Assembly: GCF_019134595.1 (NCBI RefSeq) | Contig: NZ_CP077770.1 | Location: 2,004,001 to 2,068,000 of the forward strand | Direction of reading: 5' to 3' | Length of the DNA: 64,000 nucleotides | Origin: Pseudoalteromonas shioyasakiensis | GTDB lineage: Bacteria; Pseudomonadota; Gammaproteobacteria; Enterobacterales; Alteromonadaceae | Notes under the pieces: model-generated | The model's database searches: none | Told to the model about the DNA's origin: nothing | What the model saw: the letters and a program-made list of their open reading frames with translations, nothing else | Part shown: piece by piece, positions 45,891-56,063 of the stretch | How positions within the stretch are numbered: position 1 is the first letter of the stretch | How the letters are laid out: each line of letters starts with the position of its first letter | Translations under genes and position numbers: made by a program

Positions 45891-46766
45891 TTATGATTTT
45901 TTAGCTGAGAAAAGGTTATCGAGTGTGTTTTCATATGAGTGATAATCTAAAAACTCATATAATTCCGCACGTGTTTGCATATTGTCTACTTGGCTTTGTT
46001 GCGAGCCTTCGCTAAGAATAGACGAATAAACATTAAGTGCGGCTTTATTCATCGCTCTAAATGCACTAAGTGGATAAAGTACAATCTCAACACCCACTTC
46101 GCTTAATTGCTCTTTTGTATAGAGCGGTGTTTGACCAAACTCAGTGATATTCGCAAGAATTGGTACATTTAACGCCTTTGCAAATGCTTGGTAATCTGCT
46201 AAATCATGTACAGCTTCTGCAAAAATAGCGTCTGCACCAGCTTCAACACACGCTGCTGCGCGGTCAATCGCGGCATTTAAGCCTTCTTTTTGGAATGCAT
46301 CAGTACGCGCCATAATATAAAAATCACTGTCTGTTTTGGCATCAACCGCAGCTTTAATACGGTCAACCATTTCATCTTTAGACACGATCTCTTTATTAGG
46401 ACGGTGACCACAACGTTTTTGTGCTACTTGGTCTTCAATATGGAAGCCCGCTGCGCCTGCCTTGGTCATTTCTTTAACGGTACGAGCAATATTAAATGCA
46501 CCGCCCCACCCTGTGTCAGCATCAACAAGAAGCGGTAAGTCGGTAGCGCTGGTGATTCGACGAATATCTTCAAGTACGTTATCTAGGCTAGTCATACCTA
46601 AATCTGGCATGCCGTATGACGCGTTAGCAACACCCGCACCTGAGAGGTAAAGTGCTTGGTGACCGGTTTTTTCTGCCATCATTGCGCAGTACGCGTTGAC
46701 GGTGCCAACCACTTGCAATGGCTTGTTGTTGGCGATTGCCTGTTTGAATTTTAATCCTGCTGACAT
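45891..46766 (-). CDS. prpB: 2-methylisocitrate lyase
   Basis: PrpB splits 2-methylisocitrate to pyruvate and succinate. The 291-residue protein has the isocitrate-lyase superfamily motif KRCGHRPNK with the catalytic Cys and the Mg2+ site [11 protein letters not shown]. It is the first enzyme gene after the GntR regulator, separated by 84 bp, with a strong AGGAG site. Confidence 0.96.
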   Translation of the reverse strand: MSAGLKFKQAIANNKPLQVVGTVNAYCAMMAEKTGHQALYLSGAGVANASYGMPDLGMTSLDNVLEDIRRITSATDLPLLVDADTGWGGAFNIARTVKEMTKAGAAGFHIEDQVAQKRCGHRPNKEIVSKDEMVDRIKAAVDAKTDSDFYIMARTDAFQKEGLNAAIDRAAACVEAGADAIFAEAVHDLADYQAFAKALNVPILANITEFGQTPLYTKEQLSEVGVEIVLYPLSAFRAMNKAALNVYSSILSEGSQQSQVDNMQTRAELYEFLDYHSYENTLDNLFSAKKS

Positions 46767-46850
46767 TGGATAACTCCTATCTTTGAACGGTTTCAGCTCT
46801 TTGGCTGACTCTATTTTTTAAATCTAAATTGTGACTGTTTAACTAAGGCG

Positions 46851-47555
46851 CTACTGATTTTTTGCTGCGAGTAAGTCAAACTTAGTCTGAATATTTGCCT
46901 GAGACGCACTAATATGGCGTTTCATAAGCATTTCGGCTAATTCACCGTCATGGTTTTCAATGGCATTAATAATAGCCAAGTGTTCATCAAACGCTTTTGA
47001 TACACGCGGCCCAACCATACCCATTTGGACACGGTACATACGAATTAACTGGTACAACTCATTACATAAAAGATGAATTAAGTGTGCGTTTTTCGACCCT
47101 TTAATAATGCGATAATGAAAATCAAGGTCGCCCGCTTCTTGGTAGTATGATTCACCTTCTTTTACACGCTGTGTTTGTAAGTGCTGATTCAATAACTGCT
47201 TTAAACCCTGCACTTCTTCAGGTTCCATGTTGTCCGCAGCTAACCGACAAGCCAGCCCTTCTAGGGCACTACGCACCTGATAGACTTCGATTAAACGCTC
47301 AGCGGTCAGTGCAACTACACGGCAACCAACATTGGCTTTACGCTCTACCAAATAACAGCTTTCTAAACGATTTAGCGCCTCACGTAAGGTGGCACGGCTT
47401 ACACCATAGCGTTTAGCAAGTTCTGGCTCAGAAATTTTGCTACCCTGCTCGATGGTGCCCTGGACGATTTCACGGCGCATGTCGACAAACACTTGGTCTG
47501 ATGCTGTTGTTATCGTGATATCGTTGTAGTTATCGTTTGCTTTTTGCTCTGTCAT
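46851..47555 (-). CDS. GntR-family (FadR/FCD) regulator of propionate genes
   Basis: This 234-residue protein has a GntR winged helix (about 20-85; VSRATLREALNRLESCYLV) and a C-terminal FCD helical domain (about 95-220) with the likely metal-binding His/Asp residues, the usual effector type. It sits upstream of prpB in the same direction and is probably a repressor that responds to a 2-methylcitrate-type ligand, as in Alteromonadales propionate regulators (PrpQ type). TGTCGACA palindromes upstream suggest autoregulation and operon control. Confidence 0.9.
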   Translation of the reverse strand: MTEQKANDNYNDITITTASDQVFVDMRREIVQGTIEQGSKISEPELAKRYGVSRATLREALNRLESCYLVERKANVGCRVVALTAERLIEVYQVRSALEGLACRLAADNMEPEEVQGLKQLLNQHLQTQRVKEGESYYQEAGDLDFHYRIIKGSKNAHLIHLLCNELYQLIRMYRVQMGMVGPRVSKAFDEHLAIINAIENHDGELAEMLMKRHISASQANIQTKFDLLAAKNQ

Positions 47556-47583
47556 AATAGGTCTATCAAAGTACTAAATTAAG

Positions 47584-47595
47584 ATTGTCGACAAT
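47584..47595. promoter_or_regulatory. Candidate GntR operator, copy 1 (ATTGTCGACAAT)
   Basis: A perfect 12-bp palindrome 29 bp upstream of the regulator start codon. It is the best match of three TGTCGACA sites in the 280-bp gap. Confidence 0.75.
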
Positions 47596-47671
47596 TTGTG
47601 AGTTCACTATGCGCCCTATCATTGAAACTGTCAACCTTGAGTTCGGAAAAACAGGCTAAAAAACCAACAAA

Positions 47672-47681
47672 ATGTCGACAT
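47672..47681. promoter_or_regulatory. Candidate GntR operator, copy 2 (ATGTCGACAT)
   Basis: A perfect 10-bp palindrome with the same TGTCGACA core, 117 bp upstream of the regulator gene. Confidence 0.6.
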
Positions 47682-47734
47682 AAATTGATATTTATCAAAA
47701 ATAATGGCTATAAAGAACATTTATATTGGCAATT

Positions 47735-47742
47735 TGTCGACA
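47735..47742. promoter_or_regulatory. Candidate GntR operator, copy 3 (TGTCGACA)
   Basis: An 8-bp core copy nearer to rsmF (about 94 bp upstream of its start). A fourth core copy lies inside the regulator gene at 47480-47487. Confidence 0.5.
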
Positions 47743-47835
47743 CTTTAATCTCACCGTTAAAAAGCTAAAAATATCCCCTGATAGCGCTATAAATGGTATG
47801 ATCCGGCTATTACTACGTGATGTGAGAGCCATTTA

Positions 47836-49275
47836 GTGGACGCTAATACATATATTCCTGACTCATTTATTGATGATGTAAAAAGCTACCTTCCTGAACA
47901 TTTATTATTAGACGACTTTATAGCAGCCTGTCGACGCCCACTAAGACGATCTGTTCGCGTAAATACTTTAAAAATGTCAGTCGCTGAATTTCAGCGTCAA
48001 TGCGCCAAAAAAGGATGGGAGTTAACAGCAATTCCATGGTGCGAAGAAGGATTCTGGCTAACACGACCAAGCGACGAAGAAGCGGCCCTTGCAATCGGTA
48101 ATACCGATTTACATTTAAGTGGCGCTATGTATGTGCAAGAAGCCAGCTCAATGTTACCGCCGGTAGCACTGAGAGCCGAAGTTAAGCAAAGCGACGCAGT
48201 GCTTGATATGGCATCGGCACCTGGTTCAAAAACATCACAAATCGCCGCCATGATGAATAATAATGGCGTGTTAGTTGCCAATGAGTTGTCTTCGTCACGC
48301 TTAAAAGTATTAGCAGCAACCCTCAAACGTATGGGCGTAGGTAATTGCGCATTATCACATTTTGACGGTGTGATATTCGGGGATTATATGTATGAGTGCT
48401 TCGACAGTATTTTGCTAGACGCCCCGTGTTCAGGTGAAGGCACGGTTCGTAAAGATGCAGACGCCCTAAAGAATTGGTCAATCGAATCTAATATTGATAT
48501 TGCTGCTGTGCAAAAAGCCCTTATCAAAAGTGCCTTTTATGCCCTAAAACCAGGTGGTATATTAGTTTATTCGACCTGTACTTTAACACCGCTTGAGAAC
48601 CAACAAGTGTGTGAGTATCTATTAGCAGAGTTCCCTGATTGCATTGAAGTACAATCGCTCGATACCCTGTTTGATGGCGCAGACAAAGCGACAACCAGCG
48701 AAGGTTATTTGCATGTTTGGCCGCAAACTTACGACAGTGAAGGTTTCTTCATAGCTAAATTTAAAAAAATAGCGTCAAGCGATAACCCTAATCAAAAAGT
48801 TAAAAAAGGCGCATTTCCGTTTGCAGAGTTTGATAAAAAGCAAAGCCAAGCGTTTATGCAAACAATTAAAAAACAGTTCGGTCTAAAATCACTCAAAGGC
48901 ACGTTAATGCAGCGTGATAAAGAGCTTTGGTTGTTTCCAGATGGCTTTGATGAACTGCAAGATAAAATTAAATACTCACGTTTAGGTATTCAACTTGGTG
49001 TGATCCACAAAGGCGGTGTTCGCTTGGCGCATGAGTTTGCCACCGTCTTTGGCCAAGATTGCGATAAAAATACCTTTGAGATGTCTGCTTGCCAAGCAAA
49101 CGATTACTTTAACGGTAAAGATATTAGGCTCGAAAAACCAACGCAAGATAATGGTGAAGTAGTTTTAATGTTATGTGGTTGCCCGGTAGGCCTAGGTAAG
49201 TGGCAAAAGAATAAAATTAAGAACTCATTACCTCGTGATTTGGTCCAAAATGCCCAGTTGATAACTTGGGTATAA
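47836..49275 (+). CDS. rsmF: 16S rRNA (cytosine-1407-C5)-methyltransferase
   Basis: RsmF methylates C1407 of 16S rRNA in the 30S subunit using S-adenosylmethionine. The 479-residue protein has the SAM site [10 protein letters not shown], the catalytic loop [10 protein letters not shown] (Pro-Cys) and the second Cys in YSTCTLTP, then a PUA-like C-terminal domain (about 370-479). The start is a GTG at 47836 behind a GTGAGAG site. The sequence and length match the YebU/RsmF family. Confidence 0.95.
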   Translation: MDANTYIPDSFIDDVKSYLPEHLLLDDFIAACRRPLRRSVRVNTLKMSVAEFQRQCAKKGWELTAIPWCEEGFWLTRPSDEEAALAIGNTDLHLSGAMYVQEASSMLPPVALRAEVKQSDAVLDMASAPGSKTSQIAAMMNNNGVLVANELSSSRLKVLAATLKRMGVGNCALSHFDGVIFGDYMYECFDSILLDAPCSGEGTVRKDADALKNWSIESNIDIAAVQKALIKSAFYALKPGGILVYSTCTLTPLENQQVCEYLLAEFPDCIEVQSLDTLFDGADKATTSEGYLHVWPQTYDSEGFFIAKFKKIASSDNPNQKVKKGAFPFAEFDKKQSQAFMQTIKKQFGLKSLKGTLMQRDKELWLFPDGFDELQDKIKYSRLGIQLGVIHKGGVRLAHEFATVFGQDCDKNTFEMSACQANDYFNGKDIRLEKPTQDNGEVVLMLCGCPVGLGKWQKNKIKNSLPRDLVQNAQLITWV

Positions 49276-49339
49276 GTTGCGCATAAAGACTGTATAAATA
49301 AGGCGCTAATTTAGGTAAAAAGCTGTAACAGACTGATTT

Positions 49340-49517
49340 TAAACTAGTATAAAATTTGTACATTTACCGTGCAATTTCCTGCTGATTAACTACACTTAAA
49401 AGTACTTTCTACTTCTCCCTACTGAATTTAGAAGGTGTTTTTTTATAGTTAGCGCAGGCTCACACGAGCCACCCCCTAAGCCCAGAACAATGCGGATTCG
49501 TTCTGGGCGTTTTTTTA
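49340..49517 (+). ncRNA. Possible small RNA between rsmF and the deacetylase pseudogene
   Basis: The 305-bp gap holds a TATAAAAT box (49348-49355), a weak hairpin with a T-run (49412-49448), a GGCTC-ACAC-GAGCC hairpin (49457-49470) and a strong terminator. A short structured transcript is possible. The -35 element is poor and no known family is recognised. Confidence 0.25.
49480..49517 (+). terminator. Rho-independent terminator
   Basis: A 9-bp stem (GCCCAGAAC / GTTCTGGGC) has an 11-nt loop and a run of seven T. It could end rsmF read-through or a small RNA. Confidence 0.85.
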
Positions 49518-49586
49518 TTCAAAAGTCGCATAGCAAAGCATTAGCCTTTTTGATTTCATTGTAAAAACAATGATAAAGGATTGATT

Positions 49587-50565
49587 ATGCTTAAACCCTT
49601 GTGCGTCGTACTACCACTTTTAATCAGCAGCCAAACTCAGGCAAAAAGCAGTGACTACCTAGGCTTTGACTACCCTAATAAGGCTAAAAATGCTGTCAGT
49701 ATCACTTTTGATGATGCAAGACATAGCCAAGTTGATACCGGTTTAGCGCTTTTAAACAAATACCAAATAAAAGCGACATTTTATGTATCCCCTTTTAACG
49801 TAAAAGAACGTGTTGAAAAGTGGCAAATGGCTGTAAAAACAGGTCACGAAATTGCTAATCATACGGAAAGCCACTTGTGTACCGGCAACTTTGAATGGCT
49901 TCGTGAACTTGGGGTGTCGCTTGAACAATTTACGTTAAAAGAAATAGAGCAAGATATCTTAAAGGGGCAAGACTATATAAAAGCCACACTCAACGTGACA
50001 CCAACCGCTTTTGCCTACCCTTGCGGTAACACCTTTGTTGGCCGTGGTGCAAATACTAAAAGTTATGTACCGTTAATAGCCAAGCACTTTAAAACAGGTA
50101 GAACTTGGCTCGACGAAACGGCGAATAATACCAATTCGCTTAATTAAGTGGTCTATTTTGAGGCAATAAAACCTCGTTGATAACAAGGCAAAAATTTCGT
50201 TATTTAGTTGTTCTAAATCAGAAATTTTTAACGCAGGTAGCGACAGGTTTAATCCCTCAAAATGATTAAGTATTATTGCGGATTGGTATGACCCCAACTT
50301 TACAGACTTTTCTCAGTTAACTAGCTTACCCATCGATGGGCTTACTTTCGAAGAGATCAAAAAAGCCATAGAACAGCACCGAACTAACAATAGTTGGATC
50401 ATTCTGGCAGGCCACGATATTGGCAAACGAGATCAGTACACTACCGGCAGCGAAGCCCTAGAACAGCTCATAGTTTATCTACAAGATCCTAAAAATGGTT
50501 TTTGGTTAAATACTGTAAGTAATGTTGCTGACTACGTTGAGGCGAATCGCAAAGTATTCGATTAA
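49587..50565 (+). pseudogene. Polysaccharide deacetylase, split by a MITE insertion
   Basis: The 5' part (from the ATG at 49587, AAAGGA site) encodes a signal peptide and a NodB-type deacetylase core: TFDDARHS (motif 1 Asp pair), ANHTESHLC (metal-binding HxxxH) and FAYPCG. At 50128 a 162-bp repeat element interrupts the frame, which stops inside it at 50147. After the element the rest of the domain continues in another frame (50290-50565, with TFEEIKKAIE and ILAGHDIGKRD). The two frames are offset by one, so removing 157 or 160 bp would restore them. The enzyme would have removed N- or O-acetyl groups from an exported polysaccharide, but the gene is now broken. Confidence 0.9.
50128..50289. 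mobile_element. Palindromic MITE-like element, copy 2 (162 bp)
   Basis: It differs from the element at 37107 at only a few positions and has the same length. The termini ATACCAAT and ATTGGTAT are exact inverted complements. TA follows or precedes both ends, consistent with TA targeting, but the reading frame does not prove it. It lies inside the deacetylase gene, supplying the premature stop. Confidence 0.9.
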
Positions 50566-52415
50566 TTATCGTTTAAATCGAATTCAGTTATTTGGTTATC
50601 AGCGTGAATAAGTTCATATTTAGCAAGCAAACCGTCATTGAGCTCAATTAAGCTGATAGCCGCATTACTGACCAAATACTTTTGTCCTTCGCCTATGGTT
50701 TGGTGTTTATCAACTTCCATTTGCCAACGCTTAGTGAAAAAATTAAGTGGGCTTTTTGGCGCATATAAAATTGAGTCGAGTTTATCGAGAACATTAATAA
50801 GTTTGCGTGGGAACTCATTTTTAATGCCACTGGCAGTCAATTGCCAAATTCGGTTTTTATGTTTACCAAAGCGCTTTTGCACTGAAAAACAAAATGAATA
50901 ATGAACATCTCCAGAGAGGATCAAAGTTTCTTTTGGTGTATCTTCACGGCGAAAAGTATCTAGCAGCTTTTTAGCAGAACCTTCATGGGCCATCCAGTTT
51001 TCAACATCAACTAACAAGGGTTGTCCGCAAAAATTAAAAATCGCTTGGATTGCTTCAATCGATTTAACACCAAACACCGGTGCTGGAGATACAATAATCA
51101 CTTTATCGTGAGACAATAAACTTTCTTCTAATTCGGTGAGCCTTTCCCAATCAAGTAAACCAGATGGTTCATTGAAGTTTTGTTCATTGCGCCAGCGGTG
51201 AGTTCGGGTATCAAGTACCACAACCTTTGGGATGGTATTAAGCTCGTAATGCCAATAGTTAAAATTGAGTATTAACTTATCAAAGTCTTTAAAATGCCAG
51301 CTCTGTTGCTGCAGGCTTTGTTTAAAGCTGGCTAATAAAGACAGCGAGTTATCACCTGCATCATTACCAATCCCCTGCATTAACCAATAACTAATCAGGC
51401 CATTATTTACAATACGACGGCTAGCTGGGTGCTGATAAATAGCTTGCTCCCACCCTGCGGTTAGGTTCCAATCATCGGTGACATCATGATCGTCGAACAT
51501 CATTAATGTCGACACATTGGCGAATAACCTTTCAACGCTTTGAAGACCCTTTGCAAAGCCAAGCAGTGCGTCCTTTTCAAGTTTAAATAGGTTAGCGTAT
51601 TTAGGGGCTAATGCTGGGCATTCAATTGATTCAAAATCAATCAGCTGCCAAGTAACCGCGCTGAAGTTTAATAAATAAAGCGCTATAAATTCTTGAAAAT
51701 GAATTAAATGGTTTTCAGCTTTTAAGCTTGAGAAGTGTGGCTCATCTTTTTTAAGCCAATAACCAACACCAAATTTGCTTCGTTTCTGCCAAGGCACTTT
51801 GGGTAAGTGTAAATGGCGCTGATAAAGTTGCTGCTCAAACTCTTCTGGCAAATCTAAATCAAGCGCTGGCTCTTGAAACACACCAAATAGGCTAATCACT
51901 TTTTCAATTGCGAGCAGCATAGGCCCTGCGACATCATCAGCATATATTTGGTCGCCAGATAACAATAATAGGTCAGCACCTGCATTAAGCGATTGGCGCT
52001 GATCATTTTGCCAATTATCTGCAGCCACAAGGCTATCTTTTGCTGGGTGATGAGGATTACGACACGAGCCATGAAGAATTCTATCGAGCCGATTTGGGAT
52101 CACAAATGCCGGAGATTCGGCACGTTCATAGCAATAAGACGACAAATCAAGGCTTTTACTTTCATCATGTAATGAATAATAGATCAGTGAATCAACTGCA
52201 AACTGGCCACTGACTGGCATGACATTAATGAAATTTAAGTAAAGGTGTTGCCCTAATTGGATTGACTCTAAGTTCGAGTATGTCTCGACACCTTTAAACT
52301 CAATTCGGTATTGGCAAGGCCTAGTTGTAACAAATTGAAAGCACACTCGCCCTGCATCTGCTCGGCGTACCATTGGCCCCATTACTAACTGAGGTAAATT
52401 CGATACGCCGTGCAC
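50562..52415 (-). CDS. PhoD-like metallophosphatase, cytosolic
   Basis: This 617-residue protein has no signal peptide. It begins with a short Fn3-like segment (about 8-90), then a PhoD-type metallophosphoesterase domain. Metal motifs are LLLSGDQIYADD, MMFDDHDVTDDW and LILSGDVHYSF. Members hydrolyse phosphate monoesters or diesters. Cytosolic forms are poorly understood. It starts at a GTG 2 bp after the tatD stop, so it is translationally coupled with it. It overlaps the deacetylase end by 4 bp. Confidence 0.88.
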   Translation of the reverse strand: MHGVSNLPQLVMGPMVRRADAGRVCFQFVTTRPCQYRIEFKGVETYSNLESIQLGQHLYLNFINVMPVSGQFAVDSLIYYSLHDESKSLDLSSYCYERAESPAFVIPNRLDRILHGSCRNPHHPAKDSLVAADNWQNDQRQSLNAGADLLLLSGDQIYADDVAGPMLLAIEKVISLFGVFQEPALDLDLPEEFEQQLYQRHLHLPKVPWQKRSKFGVGYWLKKDEPHFSSLKAENHLIHFQEFIALYLLNFSAVTWQLIDFESIECPALAPKYANLFKLEKDALLGFAKGLQSVERLFANVSTLMMFDDHDVTDDWNLTAGWEQAIYQHPASRRIVNNGLISYWLMQGIGNDAGDNSLSLLASFKQSLQQQSWHFKDFDKLILNFNYWHYELNTIPKVVVLDTRTHRWRNEQNFNEPSGLLDWERLTELEESLLSHDKVIIVSPAPVFGVKSIEAIQAIFNFCGQPLLVDVENWMAHEGSAKKLLDTFRREDTPKETLILSGDVHYSFCFSVQKRFGKHKNRIWQLTASGIKNEFPRKLINVLDKLDSILYAPKSPLNFFTKRWQMEVDKHQTIGEGQKYLVSNAAISLIELNDGLLAKYELIHADNQITEFDLNDN

Positions 52416-52417
52416 TA

Positions 52418-53197
52418 TTACGCCCTTTTAGCTTGATTGAACAACGAATAAAAGTTGTTGGTTGTTGCTTCAGCTAACTCGTTAAAAGTAAGCCCTTTTA
52501 ACTCAGCGATGTAATAGGCGACATCTTCAACATAGGCTGGTTGATTTGTTTTACCACGATATGGCACAGGCGCTAAATACGGTGAGTCTGTTTCGATTAG
52601 TAAGCGATCTAGCGGAATTTGCTTTACAACGTCTTTTAACTCAACGGCATTTTTAAACGTAACAATGCCCGAAATCGAAATATAAAAACCCATATCAATG
52701 GCTTTTTTAGCCATTTCCCAGTTTTCTGTAAAGCAATGCAATACACCACCACAATTCTCGGCATTGTGAGCGCGCATTAAGTTAATGGTGTCTTCTCTTG
52801 CATCTCGTGTATGAATAATAAGCGGCTTATTTAGCTCATTGGCAACGTCGATATGACCAACGAAACTCTCTTGCTGAACAATATGGGTGTCTTTTGAGTA
52901 ATAGTAATCAAGACCCGTTTCGCCAATAGCTACCACTTTGTCGTGGCTTGCAAGTGAAATAAGCTTTTGCTTATCGAGTGCGTCTTTTTGATCGAGTGGA
53001 TGCACACCACAAGATGCAGAAACATCTGGATAGTTCTTAATTTTATCCAGCATACTTGGGAATTGATCTAAAGTTACACTTACACATAAAAAGTGTTCAA
53101 CCTTTTTAGTGCGAGCATTATCTAGTACTTGGTCTAAGTTTAGGTCAAGCTTATCGAAATCAAGGCGGTCTAAATGACAATGAGAATCTACAATCAT
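52418..53197 (-). CDS. TatD-family metal-dependent hydrolase/DNase
   Basis: This 259-residue TIM-barrel hydrolase has DSHCHLD (metal His pair), GETGLDYYY, IIHTRDA, HCFTEN and ETDSPYLAP (Asp). Position after holB-pilZ matches YcfH of Escherichia coli. Members have DNase activity and a role in D-aminoacyl or nucleic-acid quality control is debated. It is part of the tmk-holB-pilZ-tatD unit. Confidence 0.93.
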   Translation of the reverse strand: MIVDSHCHLDRLDFDKLDLNLDQVLDNARTKKVEHFLCVSVTLDQFPSMLDKIKNYPDVSASCGVHPLDQKDALDKQKLISLASHDKVVAIGETGLDYYYSKDTHIVQQESFVGHIDVANELNKPLIIHTRDAREDTINLMRAHNAENCGGVLHCFTENWEMAKKAIDMGFYISISGIVTFKNAVELKDVVKQIPLDRLLIETDSPYLAPVPYRGKTNQPAYVEDVAYYIAELKGLTFNELAEATTNNFYSLFNQAKRA

Positions 53198-53210
53198 GGT
53201 ACTACTTTTA

Positions 53211-53537
53211 TTACATGGTATAGGTCGGATTGCCTGAGTTTAACATAGTACCGAGTAGTTTTTCGATTTTCGCATTCAAATTGGTTTTATCATCGATAAA
53301 ATTAACACCAATGCCTGGCGGGTTTGAGCTTTGCGCACCTTGCGGTGTTATCCAAGCAACTTTACCCGTTACTACATCGTCTTCTAGTGCATCTGGTAAT
53401 GTGACCTTTAAAGCCAATGAATGACCCATTTCAAAGCGCATATTAGTGCGAACAAACAAACCACCATTTTTTAGATAAGGCATATAACAGCGATATAATT
53501 CTTCTAAGTCTTCAATATCTACTAATAATTCTTGCAC
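53211..53537 (-). CDS. PilZ domain protein
   Basis: This 108-residue protein is a PilZ-type domain, as usual between holB and tatD in gammaproteobacteria. It lacks an obvious RxxxR c-di-GMP motif at the N-terminus, resembling the PilZ of Pseudomonas, which acts in type IV pilus assembly through protein contacts rather than c-di-GMP. The start is a GTG with an AGGAAG site. Confidence 0.88.
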   Translation of the reverse strand: MQELLVDIEDLEELYRCYMPYLKNGGLFVRTNMRFEMGHSLALKVTLPDALEDDVVTGKVAWITPQGAQSSNPPGIGVNFIDDKTNLNAKIEKLLGTMLNSGNPTYTM

Positions 53538-53545
53538 GATACTTC

Positions 53546-54439
53546 CTAATTTTGGCTTTCACGTAAAGTAAACGCTAATTGTGAAATGGCTAGTTCCAAG
53601 TTTAAACCAAGCACATGTGAACTGTTATAAAGAAACTCTGAAATTGCAGATTGTGCTTTCTGATAATTGAAAAAGTCCATTCCTAAAACCAATTGCGTTT
53701 TAAGATGCTCTGTTAAAAACAAAGCAAATACATTAACCAAGCTATGATCTTTATTTAATATGTCGACTAACGCACTGAAATTATGGCTGTCTTTTATCTC
53801 AGTTGCAAATTTATAAAGGGAATCGACAGCTTCAAGTTGGTTGTCATTTTGCCACTGCTGAACAAGAAGTGGCTGCCTAGCGAACAACTCTAACCATGAA
53901 TAATTAGCAACACTTAATGATGCTAACCATTTTTTCGTATATTCAGGGTTAACTTTTATTTCGTGTACCGCACAGCGACTTAAAATTGTTGCAGGTAATA
54001 ATGCTGTTTGCTCGCACGTTAACAATAAATAACGGCGCAAACTTGGCTCTTCAAGGGTTTTTAATAAAGCATTAGCCGCAGCAGTGGTCATTTTATGACA
54101 CTGTTCAAGTACCACAACTTTGTTACCATTTTGCGCCGCTGAATGGTTGATAAAATCACTGATCTCACGAATTTCATCAACGCCTATTGTTTGGCCTTCC
54201 ACCTTTACAACGCGTTTATCAGGGTGAGTACCCGCTTGATTAAGTTGACAGCTTTTACAATTGCCACAGGCTTTTAAGTTTACAGGTGACGCGCAAAGTA
54301 AGCCATCAGCGAGCGAATCGACTAAACGTTGTTTGCCAACACCTTTATCACCGTTAAATAGCTGAGCATGATGAAAGCGTTGCTGTGCATAACTTTGCGC
54401 TAGTTGCTGATAAAGCCCTTCAAGCCATGGCAAAGGCAT
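53546..54439 (-). CDS. holB: DNA polymerase III, delta' subunit
   Basis: HolB is part of the clamp-loader complex that opens the beta clamp. The 297-residue protein has GDKGVGKQRL (a degenerate P-loop), the zinc cysteines CGNCKSCQL, and the SRC-like SRCAVHE motif. LLKTLEEPS is typical. It begins 1 bp after tmk, so the two are coupled. Confidence 0.93.
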   Translation of the reverse strand: MPLPWLEGLYQQLAQSYAQQRFHHAQLFNGDKGVGKQRLVDSLADGLLCASPVNLKACGNCKSCQLNQAGTHPDKRVVKVEGQTIGVDEIREISDFINHSAAQNGNKVVVLEQCHKMTTAAANALLKTLEEPSLRRYLLLTCEQTALLPATILSRCAVHEIKVNPEYTKKWLASLSVANYSWLELFARQPLLVQQWQNDNQLEAVDSLYKFATEIKDSHNFSALVDILNKDHSLVNVFALFLTEHLKTQLVLGMDFFNYQKAQSAISEFLYNSSHVLGLNLELAISQLAFTLRESQN

Positions 54440-54440
54440 A

Positions 54441-55067
54441 TTAATTTAAACCTGCAAAAAAGTTATCAAGCACGGTTGTGATTGCCGCATGTACTTCTGG
54501 CATTGTTTGGTTTGCATCCACTGTTTTGATACTGCTATCAGTTTTAGCTATTTCAAGGTAGCGTGCGCGAGTGCGCTCAAAAAACCCTAATGCTTCTTGT
54601 TCGATACGATCAAGTTCACCACGGCCTTTTGCACGAGCAAGCCCAACTGCAGGGTCAATATCTAAATAAATGGTTAAATCAGGTTTTAAACCATTTAGCA
54701 CCATATCAGCTAAAAAAGAGAGTTTAGTCTGTTCAATACCACGACCACCACCTTGATATGCTTGTGATGAAAGATCATGGCGATCACCTAAAACCCAAGT
54801 GCCATTTTCAAGTGCCGGATTAATAACATTAGCAACTAATTGCGAGCGTGCTGCGTACATGATTAACAGCTCTGTTTCACCCGTCACTTTTTCTTGGTGA
54901 GCCTGTTTGACGATATTACGCAGCTCTTCAGCCATAGCTGTACCGCCAGGCTCACGTACATTAATAAAATCGACTTGCTTGTTTTCTAAATAAGCTTGGC
55001 ATACGGCAATGGCCGTTGATTTTCCGGCCCCTTCTAGGCCTTCAATCACTATAAATTTCGCTGTCAT
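54441..55067 (-). CDS. tmk: Thymidylate kinase
   Basis: Tmk phosphorylates dTMP to dTDP. The 208-residue protein has the P-loop [10 protein letters not shown], the DRH motif [17 protein letters not shown] and the lid region [12 protein letters not shown]. The frame is open from a TTG at 55076, but the ATG at 55067 gives the family-typical start. Confidence 0.95.
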   Translation of the reverse strand: MTAKFIVIEGLEGAGKSTAIAVCQAYLENKQVDFINVREPGGTAMAEELRNIVKQAHQEKVTGETELLIMYAARSQLVANVINPALENGTWVLGDRHDLSSQAYQGGGRGIEQTKLSFLADMVLNGLKPDLTIYLDIDPAVGLARAKGRGELDRIEQEALGFFERTRARYLEIAKTDSSIKTVDANQTMPEVHAAITTVLDNFFAGLN

Positions 55068-55085
55068 ATGACTCAATTCTGGTTG

Positions 55086-56063
55086 TTAGTTTAATTGGTA
55101 CTGCTTTACCGCACGATTATGTTCTTGCAATGTTTTCGAAAATTGATGGCTGCCATCCCCTTTCGCAACAAAATACACATATTCAGACTCAGGTGGATTA
55201 ACCGCGGCCAAAATCGCCGCTTGCGAAGGCATGGCTATGGGTGTTGGCGGCAAGCCTTTTATCTTATACGTGTTATACGGTGTATAGGTTGTTAAATCTT
55301 TTCGTTTTATATCGCCATCAAAATCAGCACCAATGCCATAAATAACCGTTGGATCGGTTTGTAAGCGCATATTGGTTTTTAAACGATTGGTAAATACCGC
55401 AGAAATTAATGGTCGCTCAGAAGCGAGGCCCGTTTCTTTTTCAATAATTGATGCCAGTATTAACGCTTCATACGGTGAGCTTAATACTAAATCCGGCGCT
55501 CTAGTTTGCCATGCAGCGTCTAATTCCTGCTGCATTTTATTGTATGCACGTTTTAATAAGCCGCTGGCACTATCTTCGCTATGGTAGTGATAGGTGTCAG
55601 GGAACAACCAGCCTTCTAAATTCTCTTGCGTGTTACTTATCTGCGACGCTAAATTTTCTGTATCTAAATCTTGAGTTAAATGCGCTTGCTTTTGAATATT
55701 AGCAACAACGTCTCGAAGTGGCTGACCTTCAATAATAGTGAAGCTAAAGCTTACTTGTGCACCTTGATTAATACGGCGAATATTATCAATAACAGCGCTT
55801 GTATCCAGTTCATAAAGACCCGCTTTTAAATCGGTAAGCGTAGGATCTAATTTAGCAAGTACCTGAAATTTAAAACAGCTATCAACCCACTGCTTTGTTT
55901 GCCATGCTTGGCAAAGTTGATTAAAACCGGTGCCACGTTCTACTTTAAATAAAGTACTGTTTTCAACTTTTAACGGCATTTTTAATGCTGATTGAAGCTG
56001 TTGATAGCCAATACCACAACATAGCAATGCTAATAACAGCACGCTAACAATGACTTTTATCAC
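55086..56063 (-). CDS. mltG: Endolytic murein transglycosylase
   Basis: MltG cleaves nascent peptidoglycan glycan strands, terminating their growth. The 325-residue protein has an N-terminal membrane anchor (IVSVLLLALLCCGIG), a LysM-like segment and the YceG-type catalytic domain with the Glu in ILASIIEKETG. It starts at a GTG overlapping the pabC stop by 4 bp. Confidence 0.95.
   Translation of the reverse strand: MIKVIVSVLLLALLCCGIGYQQLQSALKMPLKVENSTLFKVERGTGFNQLCQAWQTKQWVDSCFKFQVLAKLDPTLTDLKAGLYELDTSAVIDNIRRINQGAQVSFSFTIIEGQPLRDVVANIQKQAHLTQDLDTENLASQISNTQENLEGWLFPDTYHYHSEDSASGLLKRAYNKMQQELDAAWQTRAPDLVLSSPYEALILASIIEKETGLASERPLISAVFTNRLKTNMRLQTDPTVIYGIGADFDGDIKRKDLTTYTPYNTYKIKGLPPTPIAMPSQAAILAAVNPPESEYVYFVAKGDGSHQFSKTLQEHNRAVKQYQLN

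Noticed and set aside
40861..46766. prpD-type methylcitrate dehydratase
   Set aside because: The operon uses acnD and prpF instead; no prpD sequence is present.
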